Source: Paenibacillus sp. N3.4
GTDB lineage: Bacteria > Bacillota > Bacilli > Paenibacillales > NBRC-103111
Assembly: GCF_008017805.1 (NCBI RefSeq)
Contig: NZ_VRTT01000063.1
Coordinates: forward strand, 1 to 43,615
Length of the DNA stretch: 43,615 nucleotides
Direction of reading: 5' to 3'
A program made the position numbers and the translations under genes. The stretch's first letter is position 1. Each line of letters opens with the position of its first letter. The notes beneath the pieces are model-generated. The model was not told the origin of the DNA. It made no database searches and was given only the letters and a program-made list of their open reading frames with translations. Shown here piece by piece: positions 8,793 to 16,362 of this stretch.

Positions 8793-8821
8793 TTGCGTCA
8801 GGTTACTGGGTTCATTATAGC
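8793..8821 (+). promoter_or_regulatory. Probable sigma-A promoter of the IF-3 paralogue
   Basis: TTGCGT (8793-8798) and TATAGC (8816-8821) are spaced by 17 bases, 22 bases before the ATG at 8843. The short leader leaves no room for an L20-type leader control as seen at classical infC operons. Confidence 0.45.
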
Positions 8822-8842
8822 GAAAGATTAGGTGGAATCACA

Positions 8843-9328
8843 ATGATTAAGAATGAGAAAATTAAAGCATCTGAAGTGCATGTCACTGGTTTGCAGGGTG
8901 AAGATCTAGGCGTCATGTCGACGAAGGAAGCTCTGGCTCTGGCGAAGCAGCTGAAGGTAGACCTGATTTGCACGTCACTGATGAGCAGCCCGCCGCCTTG
9001 CAAGCTCATGGGTGCAGGTATAGCGAAGCAAGAAGCGCTGCAGGATAAGCAGCAGGCTCGCAAGCGAGAACAGGCACCGAAGGTGAAGGAACTGCGGTTG
9101 ACGCCGCACATTGAAGACCACGATCTTGCGACGAAGCGTCAGCAGGCAGAGCGCATTCTTCTCGGTGGAGATGCCGTGCAGCTAGTCGTGAAAATTTCCG
9201 GCAAAGAAGGAACCAAAGCCAAAGAGCTTCTTGAGGAGCTCATCAAGGATTTAAGCCCGCATGGACGTAAAAAAACAGGTATTCAATTAAGCGGCAAGCA
9301 AGCGGCCGTTCAGATCGATCCCTTATAA
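8843..9328 (+). CDS. infC: Translation initiation factor IF-3 paralogue
   Basis: About 161 aa with both IF-3 domains. The N-domain is recognisable from MIKNEKIKASEVHVTGLQGE, then LGVMSTKEALALAKQ and PPPCKLMG (canonical PPVC[RK]IMD). A lysine-rich linker is followed by the C-domain with VKELRLTPHIEDHDLATK. The start ATG 8843 follows AGGTGG; longer in-frame starts lack a binding site. Canonical IF-3 binds the 30S subunit and proofreads initiator tRNA. Here rpmI and rplT, which normally follow infC, are absent, and the core deviates (SSPPPCKLMGAGIAK instead of PPVCRIMDYGKYK). It is probably a second, diverged copy rather than the housekeeping gene. The gene symbol denotes the family only. Confidence 0.85.
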   Translation: MIKNEKIKASEVHVTGLQGEDLGVMSTKEALALAKQLKVDLICTSLMSSPPPCKLMGAGIAKQEALQDKQQARKREQAPKVKELRLTPHIEDHDLATKRQQAERILLGGDAVQLVVKISGKEGTKAKELLEELIKDLSPHGRKKTGIQLSGKQAAVQIDPL

Positions 9329-9335
9329 AATTGAT

Positions 9336-9377
9336 AAGCATGTTCAGTTCCTGAAAGAAGGAGCGGGACATGCTTTT
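9336..9377 (+). terminator. Intrinsic terminator after the IF-3 paralogue
   Basis: The outer arms AAGCATGT and ACATGCTT enclose a second small stem, followed by six T. It lies eight bases past the stop codon. Confidence 0.8.
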
Positions 9378-9424
9378 TTAATCTTTTGAAATTCATATAT
9401 CATGATGTTATATTATTTACAGTT

Positions 9425-9458
9425 ATATATTGACTCGATATATGTATTCTGTTAAATT
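9425..9458 (+). promoter_or_regulatory. Promoter with possible PadR operator
   Basis: TTGACT (9430-9435) and TAAATT (9453-9458) are separated by 17 bases. Two ATATAT hexamers (9425-9430 and 9438-9443) flank the -35 with a 7-base gap and could form the regulator's half-sites. The region is AT-rich, so the operator reading is tentative. Confidence 0.45.
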
Positions 9459-9493
9459 AAAAGCAAGAAAAGAAAAATGGAGGAGGAAGCAGC

Positions 9494-10033
9494 ATGACTA
9501 GTCAGGATGTCATTCTAGGTATGTTAATGAAGCGCGGGTTAACCGGATATGAGATTAAGCATTTGCTGGAGACGATATTTTCTTACTTCTATAATGCCAG
9601 CTATGGCACAATTTATCCGACACTCAGCAAAATGGAGAAGGAAGGGCTAATCACGAAGGAAAGTGTTCTGCAAGAAGGAAGGCCGAATAAAAACATATTT
9701 ACCATTACAGACTTAGGGAAAACTCATTTTAAGACTTACATGAACAGTCCCGTTCTAGCGGATGAATATAAGTCTGATCGGATGATTCGGTTGTATTTTG
9801 GCGAGTTTGTGGAAAGAGAAGTCATCATCAGCAGTCTCGAGCTTGATCTAGCGAGGGCGAATGAAGAATTGGAACGTTTAGAGGCGAATTATAAACTATG
9901 GCAACCAACGATGTCCCCCACCCAAGAAATATGTATTCAAATTGGGATTGAGAATACGGCGACTCTTATTCAAACATTGACGAACGGATTGAACAGATTA
10001 AAGCATATAGCTGAAGAAAAAGGAGACGAATAA
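9494..10033 (+). CDS. PadR-family transcriptional regulator
   Basis: A 179-aa regulator with the PadR winged helix at the N-terminus. It has VILGMLMKRGLTGYEIK, then the recognition helix region SYGTIYPTLSKMEKEGLI and the wing EGRPNKNIFTITDLG, where family members typically have RRYYxLT. The C-terminal half (about residues 90-175) is a Vir_act_alpha_C-type helical dimerisation domain. The ATG is preceded by GGAGGAGG at ideal spacing. Its stop is two bases before the next start, a DHA2 pump, so it most likely senses a pump substrate and represses this two-gene operon. Confidence 0.92.
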   Translation: MTSQDVILGMLMKRGLTGYEIKHLLETIFSYFYNASYGTIYPTLSKMEKEGLITKESVLQEGRPNKNIFTITDLGKTHFKTYMNSPVLADEYKSDRMIRLYFGEFVEREVIISSLELDLARANEELERLEANYKLWQPTMSPTQEICIQIGIENTATLIQTLTNGLNRLKHIAEEKGDE

Positions 10034-10035
10034 AC

Positions 10036-11571
10036 GTGGATAAAAAGAAAACAGGACTTATCATTTTGGCCATGGCGTTAGGGCTATTGATGTCAGCATT
10101 AGACAATACAATTACATCGGCTGCGATTAGTCATATTATCGGCGATATTAATGGATTTGATAAAATCAGCTGGGTTTTCACGGCCTACATGCTCGCTTCT
10201 ACAAGCACGATGCTTGTGTTTGGCAAGCTGTCCGATATGTTCGGCAGAAAGCTGTTTTATTTGATCGGGATCGGTATTTTTCTGGTCGGTTCAGCCTTAT
10301 GCGGCACGGCGCAAGATATGACACAGCTTATTATTTACCGGGCCATTCAAGGGGTCGGCTCCGGAGCGATATTTCCAATCAGCTTTACCATTATTTTTAC
10401 GATTTTGGCTGATCCTAAACAGGCTGCTAAGCTTTCGGGGGTATTCGCGGCGATATTCGGATTGTCTTCTGTTGCAGGACCGCAGATAGGAACATTTCTT
10501 GCCGAAAATTGGGGCTGGCGTTGGTGTTTCTATGTCAATCTGCCGCTAGGCATACTCTCCTTCATTGTTCTTCTTCTCGCGCTCAAGGAAACGCGTTCGG
10601 ATCGACGTCCGAAGATTGATTACATCGGGACACTGTTTTTAATTATTTCTACCGTTTCACTTCTGCTTGCCCTGGAATTTGGCGGTAAAGATTATGCCTG
10701 GTCATCTTGGCAAATTATTAGCTTGCTCGCGATTGCTCTCGTTATCGGCTTCCTATTTGTTCTGGTAGAACGGAAGGCTCAGGAACCGATACTTCCATTG
10801 CCATTATTCAAAAATAGGATGGTTGTGGGTATGATGCTTGCCTGTCTGTGCCAAGGCGGGATTATGTTCTCTGCGATCGCTTACCTGCCGATTTTTTCAA
10901 CAGCGGTTTTGGGAAGCGCCAATTCCAACGGTCTGCTGACGCCCATGATGTTTTCTTTAATGGTCGGTGCGGTATTATTTGGAGCTATCCAGCGTTTTGT
11001 CAGTTTCCGCTCAGTTATTGCTTATAGTATGGTCGCGGGAATTGTCGTAGGTTATCTGCTCAGCGTAGTTAGTCATGATGCCAGTAAGTGGTATATGATC
11101 TTATTGATGGTTATTCTTGGGGTAGGAGCTATTGGACCTCTGATGTCGGTTGCACAAAATGCGGTTGCCCTTAGCGTCGATCGCAAATATATAGGAATCA
11201 GTTCCTCCATTGTAGGGTTCTGGCGCAATATTGGCGGGGTTCTAGGCGCATCCATCATGGCGACTATCGTAAATAGTGAGTATAAGAGCATCATTGAAGT
11301 AGGCGCAGCCCAAAATAATATGCCGCTCGAGCAGGTGGCAAAGCTTGCGAATCCGGATCAGTTAATTCGCGCAGGTTCAACACTGCCCAAAGAAACACTG
11401 AATTTTATCCGCGATTCTTTAGGAACAGCGATCAATCATGGATTCATCTTGTGTATCGTATTTGCTATCGTTGGTTTAGGCGCTGTTTTCATAGCAGGTC
11501 CGCTTCGTTTCACCATGCCGATTAAAAAAGAAGAAACACAGTCAGAAAATACGGCTGTTCATACCGCGTAA
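10036..11571 (+). CDS. DHA2-family (EmrB/QacA-type) 14-TM MFS transporter
   Basis: A 511-aa drug:H+ antiporter. Motifs: LMSALDNTITSAAISHI (TM1), FGKLSDMFGRKLFY (motif A), YRAIQGVGSGAIFP (motif B) and GPQIGTFLAENWGWRWCFYV (motif C followed by the conserved WRW-FYVN). The size fits 14 helices. The start is GTG 10036 after AGGAGACG. It is co-transcribed with the PadR regulator immediately upstream. It differs clearly in sequence from the pump at 3875 and has no adaptor gene, so it likely works alone, like QacA-type exporters. The substrate is unknown. Confidence 0.92.
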   Translation: MDKKKTGLIILAMALGLLMSALDNTITSAAISHIIGDINGFDKISWVFTAYMLASTSTMLVFGKLSDMFGRKLFYLIGIGIFLVGSALCGTAQDMTQLIIYRAIQGVGSGAIFPISFTIIFTILADPKQAAKLSGVFAAIFGLSSVAGPQIGTFLAENWGWRWCFYVNLPLGILSFIVLLLALKETRSDRRPKIDYIGTLFLIISTVSLLLALEFGGKDYAWSSWQIISLLAIALVIGFLFVLVERKAQEPILPLPLFKNRMVVGMMLACLCQGGIMFSAIAYLPIFSTAVLGSANSNGLLTPMMFSLMVGAVLFGAIQRFVSFRSVIAYSMVAGIVVGYLLSVVSHDASKWYMILLMVILGVGAIGPLMSVAQNAVALSVDRKYIGISSSIVGFWRNIGGVLGASIMATIVNSEYKSIIEVGAAQNNMPLEQVAKLANPDQLIRAGSTLPKETLNFIRDSLGTAINHGFILCIVFAIVGLGAVFIAGPLRFTMPIKKEETQSENTAVHTA

Positions 11572-11625
11572 CAAGAAGCTAAATAAATGTCACTGCAATG
11601 TAGAATGGCGCTTTTTAGTTCAGCG

Positions 11626-11657
11626 CTGCTCTTAAACTGTAAGAGTGCAGTTATTTT
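11626..11657 (+). terminator. Weak terminator-like hairpin after the padR-MFS operon
   Basis: CTGC-TCTTA pairs with TAAGA-GCAG across a five-base loop, with a two-base bulge, followed by TTATTTT. The bulge and interrupted T-tract make it weak. Nothing else is visible between the pump stop and the HTH gene at 11825. Confidence 0.35.
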
Positions 11658-11824
11658 CGATTGTAATCGTTTTTTAGTAGGGAAATCTTGCAAATCTACA
11701 GGTATTCCGATTTTTTTTGTCCTAATTTGAGATAGTGTGAATGAAAAAGTGTATTTTCGCATGAATGATAAGCTGCTGGATAAATCGAATTATTTAAAAA
11801 TGTACAATTGCAGGTTTTCTTAAA

Positions 11825-12061
11825 CTATAGTCTCTGCATCGCACTTCGCCCAAGCTCATACCGCACAACGTGTGTGCCTACCGCGCCGGCTATTGGAGAA
11901 AACCAGCCCTTTGCGCAGAGTACTTGCAATGTTCGGACAGCGGTACGATGGTTGATGTTTAAGTGAGTTGCTACATCTATGGGGCGCAGCGGACGAGCGA
12001 GTGTGCAGGCAAGACGAATGATTTCTCGCTCCGTCATACTTTTCAAGTTATCTGAGAGCAT
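11825..12061 (-). CDS. Small helix-turn-helix DNA-binding protein
   Basis: A 78-aa protein that consists almost only of a winged-helix domain. Helix 1 is SMTEREIIRLACTLARPLRP, helix 2 IDVATHLNI, recognition helix NHRTAVRTLQVLCAKGWFSP, then a short wing (GTHVVRYELG). No effector domain is present. The ribosome binding site is poor (TGTGGA next to the ATG). Its 5' end lies 10 bp from the outer inverted repeat of a MITE-like element, which may have displaced its native promoter. It could be an intact small regulator or a fragment of a larger one. Confidence 0.55.
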   Translation of the reverse strand: MLSDNLKSMTEREIIRLACTLARPLRPIDVATHLNINHRTAVRTLQVLCAKGWFSPIAGAVGTHVVRYELGRSAMQRL

Positions 12062-12070
12062 TCCACATGC

Positions 12071-12329
12071 TGAGAGCGGCAGGCAGAGGTCTTACCCCTT
12101 TCCGTAAGCCGCCAAAAACTGCGAGGGCTTGGTCGATGCTACTGAAAAAGCCCTTAGTTAGTTACATCGAAGGTACTGGGATAAGAAAAGAGACAACTTC
12201 TACCCCAAAAGTGGAGTAGAAGTTGTCTTTCTATATACAGCATTGAACTAGGATAAAAAAAACGTAAGTTTTTCAGCGGTCTCGGAAATTGCCTGACAGT
12301 TTTTCCTATACTAGCGTCCGCCGCTCTCA
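12071..12329. repeat. MITE-like imperfect palindrome of about 260 bp with central hairpin
   Basis: The segment is symmetrical at several scales. Outer ends: TGAGAGCGGC at 12071-12080 and its exact complement at 12320-12329. Next in: AAAAACTG at 12114-12121 against CAGTTTTT at 12297-12304, then CTGAAAAA at 12142-12149 against TTTTTCAG at 12269-12276. In the middle, 12191-12228 is a perfect 13-bp stem (AGACAACTTCTAC / GTAGAAGTTGTCT). The inner three pairs share the same centre near 12209, the outer pair is off by about 9 bp. A 38-base alignment of the two ends gives about 63 percent identity. No long ORF is inside and no clear target duplication is seen. The central stem, followed by T-rich DNA on both strands, may also terminate the C39 gene. 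It could be an IS1182-type remnant. Confidence 0.55.
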
Positions 12330-12360
12330 CTTTGGGTAATTCCTACTTCCCGGTACAGCT

Positions 12361-13167
12361 TTATTTCACCGTAATCGCCTGAGAGCCCATGCTCTCCCAC
12401 ACGGATCTAAACTCCGCAATATCGTAGGCTTCTTCTTTACCCGTCATAGGGTCATTCATATAGGCATAAGCGTCATCCCATCCAGTCAGCAACAACGCAT
12501 GTTCTGGTTGATACCACTCGACTAATTGATCCTCCTCATCCTGCCATTCCAACTCCAAAAAAGGCGCATCCATCTGTTCGGTAGCCCAAACCATCACAGG
12601 GGTTCCTGATTGAATCGTTTTTAGCAATTGTTCAAAGGTAGAGCCAGACATGTCGACAATCCGTTCGGGCAATAATTGATTTAACGTTTCCGCCATAGGA
12701 GCATGATAAATGCCATACCCTGCATCGTAGGGGTCGCCTACAAAAACTTTTTCCGGATTGCTTCCAATAAATGCACCGTCGTCATTGACATAAGGCATCT
12801 CCCCTTTGGGAAGAGCATCTGCCACTTGCTGTTTGGTTACCCAAAGTCCTGCCCAATTGAGCAGCATCGTAGCGGCAACGGCTTCACAGCCGTTTGGAAG
12901 CTCAGGTAATTGAGCGAGTTCAGGCGTATTGGCTATATGGTAACTCGTTTCTTTCTTTAGTGTAGTAACATCATTCTCGGGGGTGGATGTCGCCTTTGTT
13001 GTTGCAGTTTCTGATGCTTTCATCTGTAAGGATGTTGGTGCCTCTGTTATCGTGGCTGCTCCTGAGGAAACAGGTCTTATTTCATCCAAAGGAGGAGAAG
13101 CGAAACAGCCGGTTACCAGTGCAGTAAGGCTGAATATTATTAAAAGGTAACTAATAAACTTCATCAT
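12361..13167 (-). CDS. C39-like peptidase-fold lipoprotein
   Basis: About 268 aa. The N-terminus MMKFISYLLIIFSLTALVTG plus Cys is a lipoprotein signal (lipobox VTGC). A Thr/Ser-rich linker (residues ~25-70) leads to a papain-like C39_2 domain. The nucleophile region is LPNGCEAVAATMLLNW, the histidine region EHALLLTGWDD, and the third residue is in MNDPMTG (Asn-Asp-Pro). The usual NGCGPTS signature is replaced by NGCEAVA, as in many secreted Firmicute C39_2 proteins. It is expected outside the cell, membrane-anchored; the substrate is unknown (peptide processing or cell-wall related). The start is ATG 13167 (or 13164) after GGAAG. It is a single gene, with the palindromic element at its 3' side. 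Confidence 0.82.
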   Translation of the reverse strand: MMKFISYLLIIFSLTALVTGCFASPPLDEIRPVSSGAATITEAPTSLQMKASETATTKATSTPENDVTTLKKETSYHIANTPELAQLPELPNGCEAVAATMLLNWAGLWVTKQQVADALPKGEMPYVNDDGAFIGSNPEKVFVGDPYDAGYGIYHAPMAETLNQLLPERIVDMSGSTFEQLLKTIQSGTPVMVWATEQMDAPFLELEWQDEEDQLVEWYQPEHALLLTGWDDAYAYMNDPMTGKEEAYDIAEFRSVWESMGSQAITVK

Positions 13168-13239
13168 ATACACTTCCGTTTCTGACTATTCTTTCATTAC
13201 AACATTGGAAAATGAGAAAATCAACAAATGTGCCAAAAG

Positions 13240-13268
13240 TTGACGGCACCTATAAGCCATGTTATAAA
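13240..13268 (+). promoter_or_regulatory. Sigma-A promoter of the riboswitch-controlled GGDEF-EAL gene
   Basis: TTGACG (13240-13245) and TATAAA (13263-13268) have the ideal 17-base spacing. Transcription would begin near 13275, giving a leader of about 200 nt that contains the aptamer and terminator. A tandem 10-base repeat AAATAGGAAT follows the -10 (about 13269-13290). Confidence 0.75.
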
Positions 13269-13324
13269 ATAAATAGGAATAAATAGGAATAAAGTCCTAG
13301 TCCAAAAGAAGTGAATAGTACGTT

Positions 13325-13415
13325 AAAAGAGATAAAGGCAAACTTGGTGAAAACCAAGGACGCAAAGCTAGAGGGGCTACTCGAGAGATTCGAATGCCAG
13401 CCAGTTTCCGCTTTT
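13325..13415 (+). promoter_or_regulatory. Cyclic di-GMP-I (GEMM) riboswitch aptamer
   Basis: The conserved GEMM core is plain: GGCAAAC (13337-13343), a GNRA-type capped P2 stem TTGGT-GAAA-ACCAA, then GACGCAAAGC (13359-13368), a variable P3 and TGCCAGCC, with the closing helix AAAAG / CTTTT (13325-13329 / 13411-13415). The base that corresponds to G20 of the Vibrio Vc2 aptamer reads G, which favours c-di-GMP over cGAMP. The aptamer lies directly before an intrinsic terminator and a GGDEF-EAL gene, so it is a transcriptional switch in a c-di-GMP feedback loop. Whether ligand turns expression on or off cannot be told without folding. Confidence 0.9.
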
Positions 13416-13425
13416 AGGTTGATCA

Positions 13426-13454
13426 GGAGCCTTGAAGCAAGGTTCCTTTTTTTT
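13426..13454 (+). terminator. Riboswitch expression-platform terminator
   Basis: GGAGCCTTG pairs with CAAGGTTCC (one G-U) across a three-base loop and is followed by eight T. It stands 10 bases after the aptamer and 20-40 bases before the coding start, exactly where an expression platform is expected. Confidence 0.88.
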
Positions 13455-13472
13455 GCTTGTATGTGGGAAGGG

Positions 13473-15797
13473 ATGGTGAGATGTAGTTCTATGCCTAATA
13501 TTTGGCTTGCCATGATGTTTTATTTTATTCCTATTCTTCTTCTGTTTGGTATGGCTCTGGAGGTGTATAACCAGAATCGACAGGAAGAAATTAATAAAAT
13601 CGCAGCTAGCTTTATGTTTGTAACGATCATTCTATACATGGGAACGTTTGCACGTCATTTGAATATGCCAACCTCTGCAAAATCCATTGCGCTAGGCCTT
13701 ACTTACTTGATTGGGTTCATTCTTATATGCTTGGTCATGCATTTTTGTTTGAGATTAACGGGGAGATTTAAAGCGTTATCCCGTAAGCATGTCATGCTTA
13801 TCTGCTATGGATCATTGGTCCCCGATTTGCTTGTATTCATGCCATCTTCTTGGCTCTCCGTGTATGAGGCAGATGGAATTCAAGTATACGAGATTTCAAA
13901 TGATGTCTTTCAACTGCTAATGATCGGAAACTGTTTGTATAGTATTGTTATCTGTATGATCGTCACGATCATGGGATTTCGTTATACGAAACATGTTGAA
14001 TTACAAATAAAAAGGAAACAGTTTCGCACGATTATGCTGGGATGCCTCGTTTCATATGCTTGGTCATTTCCGTTTATTATGAACGATCGGTCCTTTTTAT
14101 TACTTGAAGAGCTTGATTTTTCGGATCTTGGCATACTCTCAACGCTCTGGATTGCCTTATTTTTACGCTATGCTATGATGAAATACAATTTTATACCTAC
14201 AATTCCTTATAACGATCAAATACTTTATGAATTATCGCCTTTATCTATTCTAATTGTCAATCAACAAGGGATTATTAAGGACTTGAATCCACAGACAGCG
14301 CTGCTGCTGGAATATCCGCCAAGTGAGCTAATGTTCAGACCTATCGGACAATTCCTGATTAGTGACCATACGGTGATAACCCGAACAGGGAGCAGGAAAG
14401 AAGTGAAGGTCGAGCGCCAGTATATGGAGTCTCGGGGAGAAATTTTGCAATATATGGTGATAACGGATGTTTCGAAAGGGAGAGAAGCCGAAGATAAAGT
14501 AAAATATTTAGCTTCCCACGATTCCTTAACGGGATTAAGTAATCGTTTTTATTTTCAGAAGCAGGTAGAGGCCTATATTCATCAAGTCGATGGGGGTAAA
14601 GCAGTCATTTTCGTGCTGGATATAGATAAATGTAAACAAATCAGTCTAACAGAAAGCAATGTCTTAGGCGATCGGTTACTTCAATATGCAGCTAAGAGTT
14701 TGAAATCGGTTTCGCCCTCAGAGGCGTTGATTTCAAGATTAGGAGAGAATGAATTTGCACTCATCGTTCCAGATATGGAAGATAGGGCTTCTATTGATTC
14801 CCTAGCCAACAGAATTATGAATACTTTCAAAGAAACCTTCGTTTATGAAGGAAACCCAATCAACATTACCGTGAGTATGGGAATCTGTCTAACCCCTGAG
14901 CATGGGGAGCATGCAGACGAGCTATTGCAGTATGCAGAGATGGCGATGTATGAGGCAAGGAGACAAGGGAATAACCATTTTGTTATTTTTAAACCATCCT
15001 TGCGCCGTGAGGAGCAGGCACACTATTGTATGAATTTAAGTGTGAGAAAGGGACTGGAAGAAGGTGAATTCTCACTTCACTACCAGCCACAGTTAGAACT
15101 TGGGACAAGTCGAATTATCGGCGTTGAGGCTTTGATTCGGTGGATTCGTCCGGGAATTGGTCTGTTAGCGGCTGAAGATTTTATTCCAATGGCAGAAGAG
15201 TCCGGTAATATGATGGATATCGATTACTGGGTATTAGATACGGCTTGCCGACAATTGCAAAGTTGGATGCAGGAAGGCTTGGATGGAATTCTGATGTCTA
15301 TTCATTTATCCCCGAGGCAATTGAGTAATGCTGAATTTCCTGAAAAAGTTTCTGAGACCATTCGACGAACGGGTATTCTTCCGGGCCAGCTCTGTTTGGA
15401 AATCAAAGAGCATAGAGGGATATACCAAAACGAAGAGGTGGTGGGTATTTGTCACGCTATTCAAAGTCTTGGAGTGAAACTTTCCATTGATGACTTTAGA
15501 ACAGGCTACTCGTCGCTTCCCTTTTTAAAGAGAATTGCCGTCCATTCTGTTAAAATAGATCGTTCATTTGTAAAAGATATGCTGCACAGTGCTCATGATG
15601 AGGCCATCGTTCATACAATGATTGATGTATCGCATAGCTTAGGAAAGCGGGTAATCGCTGAAGGTGTAGAAGCGTTCGAGCAATGGGAGAAATTATCTGA
15701 ATTTGGATGCGATGAGATACAAGGTTATTTTCTGAGCAAACCGCTCGAAGCGAACGATTTTCTACGATTTATGGCACAAAAAACAACAGTGATATGA
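13473..15797 (+). CDS. Membrane GGDEF-EAL protein with degenerate GGDEF (c-di-GMP signalling)
   Basis: About 774 aa. Residues ~5-240 hold about seven or eight membrane helices, then a PAS-like domain (LSPLSILIVNQQGIIKDLNP), a GGDEF domain and an EAL domain. The GGDEF signature reads RLGENEF, so the second Gly and the Asp are changed, and no RxxD inhibitory site precedes it; diguanylate cyclase activity is unlikely. The EAL domain keeps VEALIRW, SIDDF, KIDRSF, AEGVE and EIQGYF. However, the metal-binding Asn of the NLSxRQ motif is His (SIHLSPRQL), and the loop-6 DDFGTG is DDFRTG. It may be a phosphodiesterase with altered activity or a c-di-GMP receptor. Start choice is uncertain: ATG 13473, GTG 13476 and ATG 13491 compete around GGGAAGGG. 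The open frame extends upstream to 13311 only because the riboswitch has no stop. Confidence 0.9.
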   Translation: MVRCSSMPNIWLAMMFYFIPILLLFGMALEVYNQNRQEEINKIAASFMFVTIILYMGTFARHLNMPTSAKSIALGLTYLIGFILICLVMHFCLRLTGRFKALSRKHVMLICYGSLVPDLLVFMPSSWLSVYEADGIQVYEISNDVFQLLMIGNCLYSIVICMIVTIMGFRYTKHVELQIKRKQFRTIMLGCLVSYAWSFPFIMNDRSFLLLEELDFSDLGILSTLWIALFLRYAMMKYNFIPTIPYNDQILYELSPLSILIVNQQGIIKDLNPQTALLLEYPPSELMFRPIGQFLISDHTVITRTGSRKEVKVERQYMESRGEILQYMVITDVSKGREAEDKVKYLASHDSLTGLSNRFYFQKQVEAYIHQVDGGKAVIFVLDIDKCKQISLTESNVLGDRLLQYAAKSLKSVSPSEALISRLGENEFALIVPDMEDRASIDSLANRIMNTFKETFVYEGNPINITVSMGICLTPEHGEHADELLQYAEMAMYEARRQGNNHFVIFKPSLRREEQAHYCMNLSVRKGLEEGEFSLHYQPQLELGTSRIIGVEALIRWIRPGIGLLAAEDFIPMAEESGNMMDIDYWVLDTACRQLQSWMQEGLDGILMSIHLSPRQLSNAEFPEKVSETIRRTGILPGQLCLEIKEHRGIYQNEEVVGICHAIQSLGVKLSIDDFRTGYSSLPFLKRIAVHSVKIDRSFVKDMLHSAHDEAIVHTMIDVSHSLGKRVIAEGVEAFEQWEKLSEFGCDEIQGYFLSKPLEANDFLRFMAQKTTVI

Positions 15798-15818
15798 ACA
15801 GAAAGGATACTACGCATC

Positions 15819-16340
15819 ATGAGACATATATACCGAGTAACGGAAGCTATACATAGTAAAGGGATTTCGTACGCTATTGGCGGAAGTGGTCTATTGTTAA
15901 GCTTAGGTCTTATTTCTGCCATGAATGATTGGGATGTCATGACAGAGGCTCCGCTTGATGCGTTGATTGCAAGCTTATACAAGGAACGAATTGAGGTGCT
16001 TCCAAGCGGTGATGAACCGTTTAACAGTCAATATCGTTTACTTGTCCAAACAGATGATAAACCGATTGAAATTATTGGTTCCTTTCAGCTCAAAACCGAT
16101 AGCGGGATCGCGCGGCTGCCTGCCATCTCAGCGCATATATGGAAGGGACTAGCTATAGCCAGTCCCGAGGTATGGGCAGTTGCTTATGAGCTTATGATGC
16201 GACCTCATAAGGCAGAGCTGCTATGGACATATTTAAAAGTGAATGGTTGGCATCCAGATATTTGTACGAAGCTTCTGCAAGAGCCATTGCCCTCTGCGAT
16301 AAGGTCCAAGCTTGAGCAGTTTATGATTTCCAATCCTTAA
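15819..16340 (+). CDS. Nucleotidyltransferase-fold protein
   Basis: A 173-aa soluble protein. The N-terminal third has a pol-beta-type nucleotidyltransferase signature: YAIGGSGLLLSLGL (the GGS helix) followed by DWDVMTE (the metal-binding DxD-like pair). The third acidic residue may lie in KPIEIIG (Glu). The rest is helical. It is shorter than aminoglycoside or CCA-type enzymes and resembles minimal stand-alone NTase proteins. It is 21 bases downstream of the GGDEF-EAL gene and 22 bases upstream of the M48 protease, so the three may be co-transcribed. The substrate is unknown. Alternatives are an AbiE-type toxin-like NTase or an inactive fold. Confidence 0.7.
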   Translation: MRHIYRVTEAIHSKGISYAIGGSGLLLSLGLISAMNDWDVMTEAPLDALIASLYKERIEVLPSGDEPFNSQYRLLVQTDDKPIEIIGSFQLKTDSGIARLPAISAHIWKGLAIASPEVWAVAYELMMRPHKAELLWTYLKVNGWHPDICTKLLQEPLPSAIRSKLEQFMISNP

Positions 16341-16362
16341 CAGAGAATGGAGAGGAGAAGCT

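Noticed and set aside
13325..13415. cGAMP-type variant of the GEMM riboswitch
   Set aside because: The base equivalent to G20 reads G; the cGAMP class has A there.
13311..13472. Upstream extension of the GGDEF-EAL frame by about 54 codons
   Set aside because: This stretch is the riboswitch aptamer and its terminator; it has no ribosome site and is open by chance.
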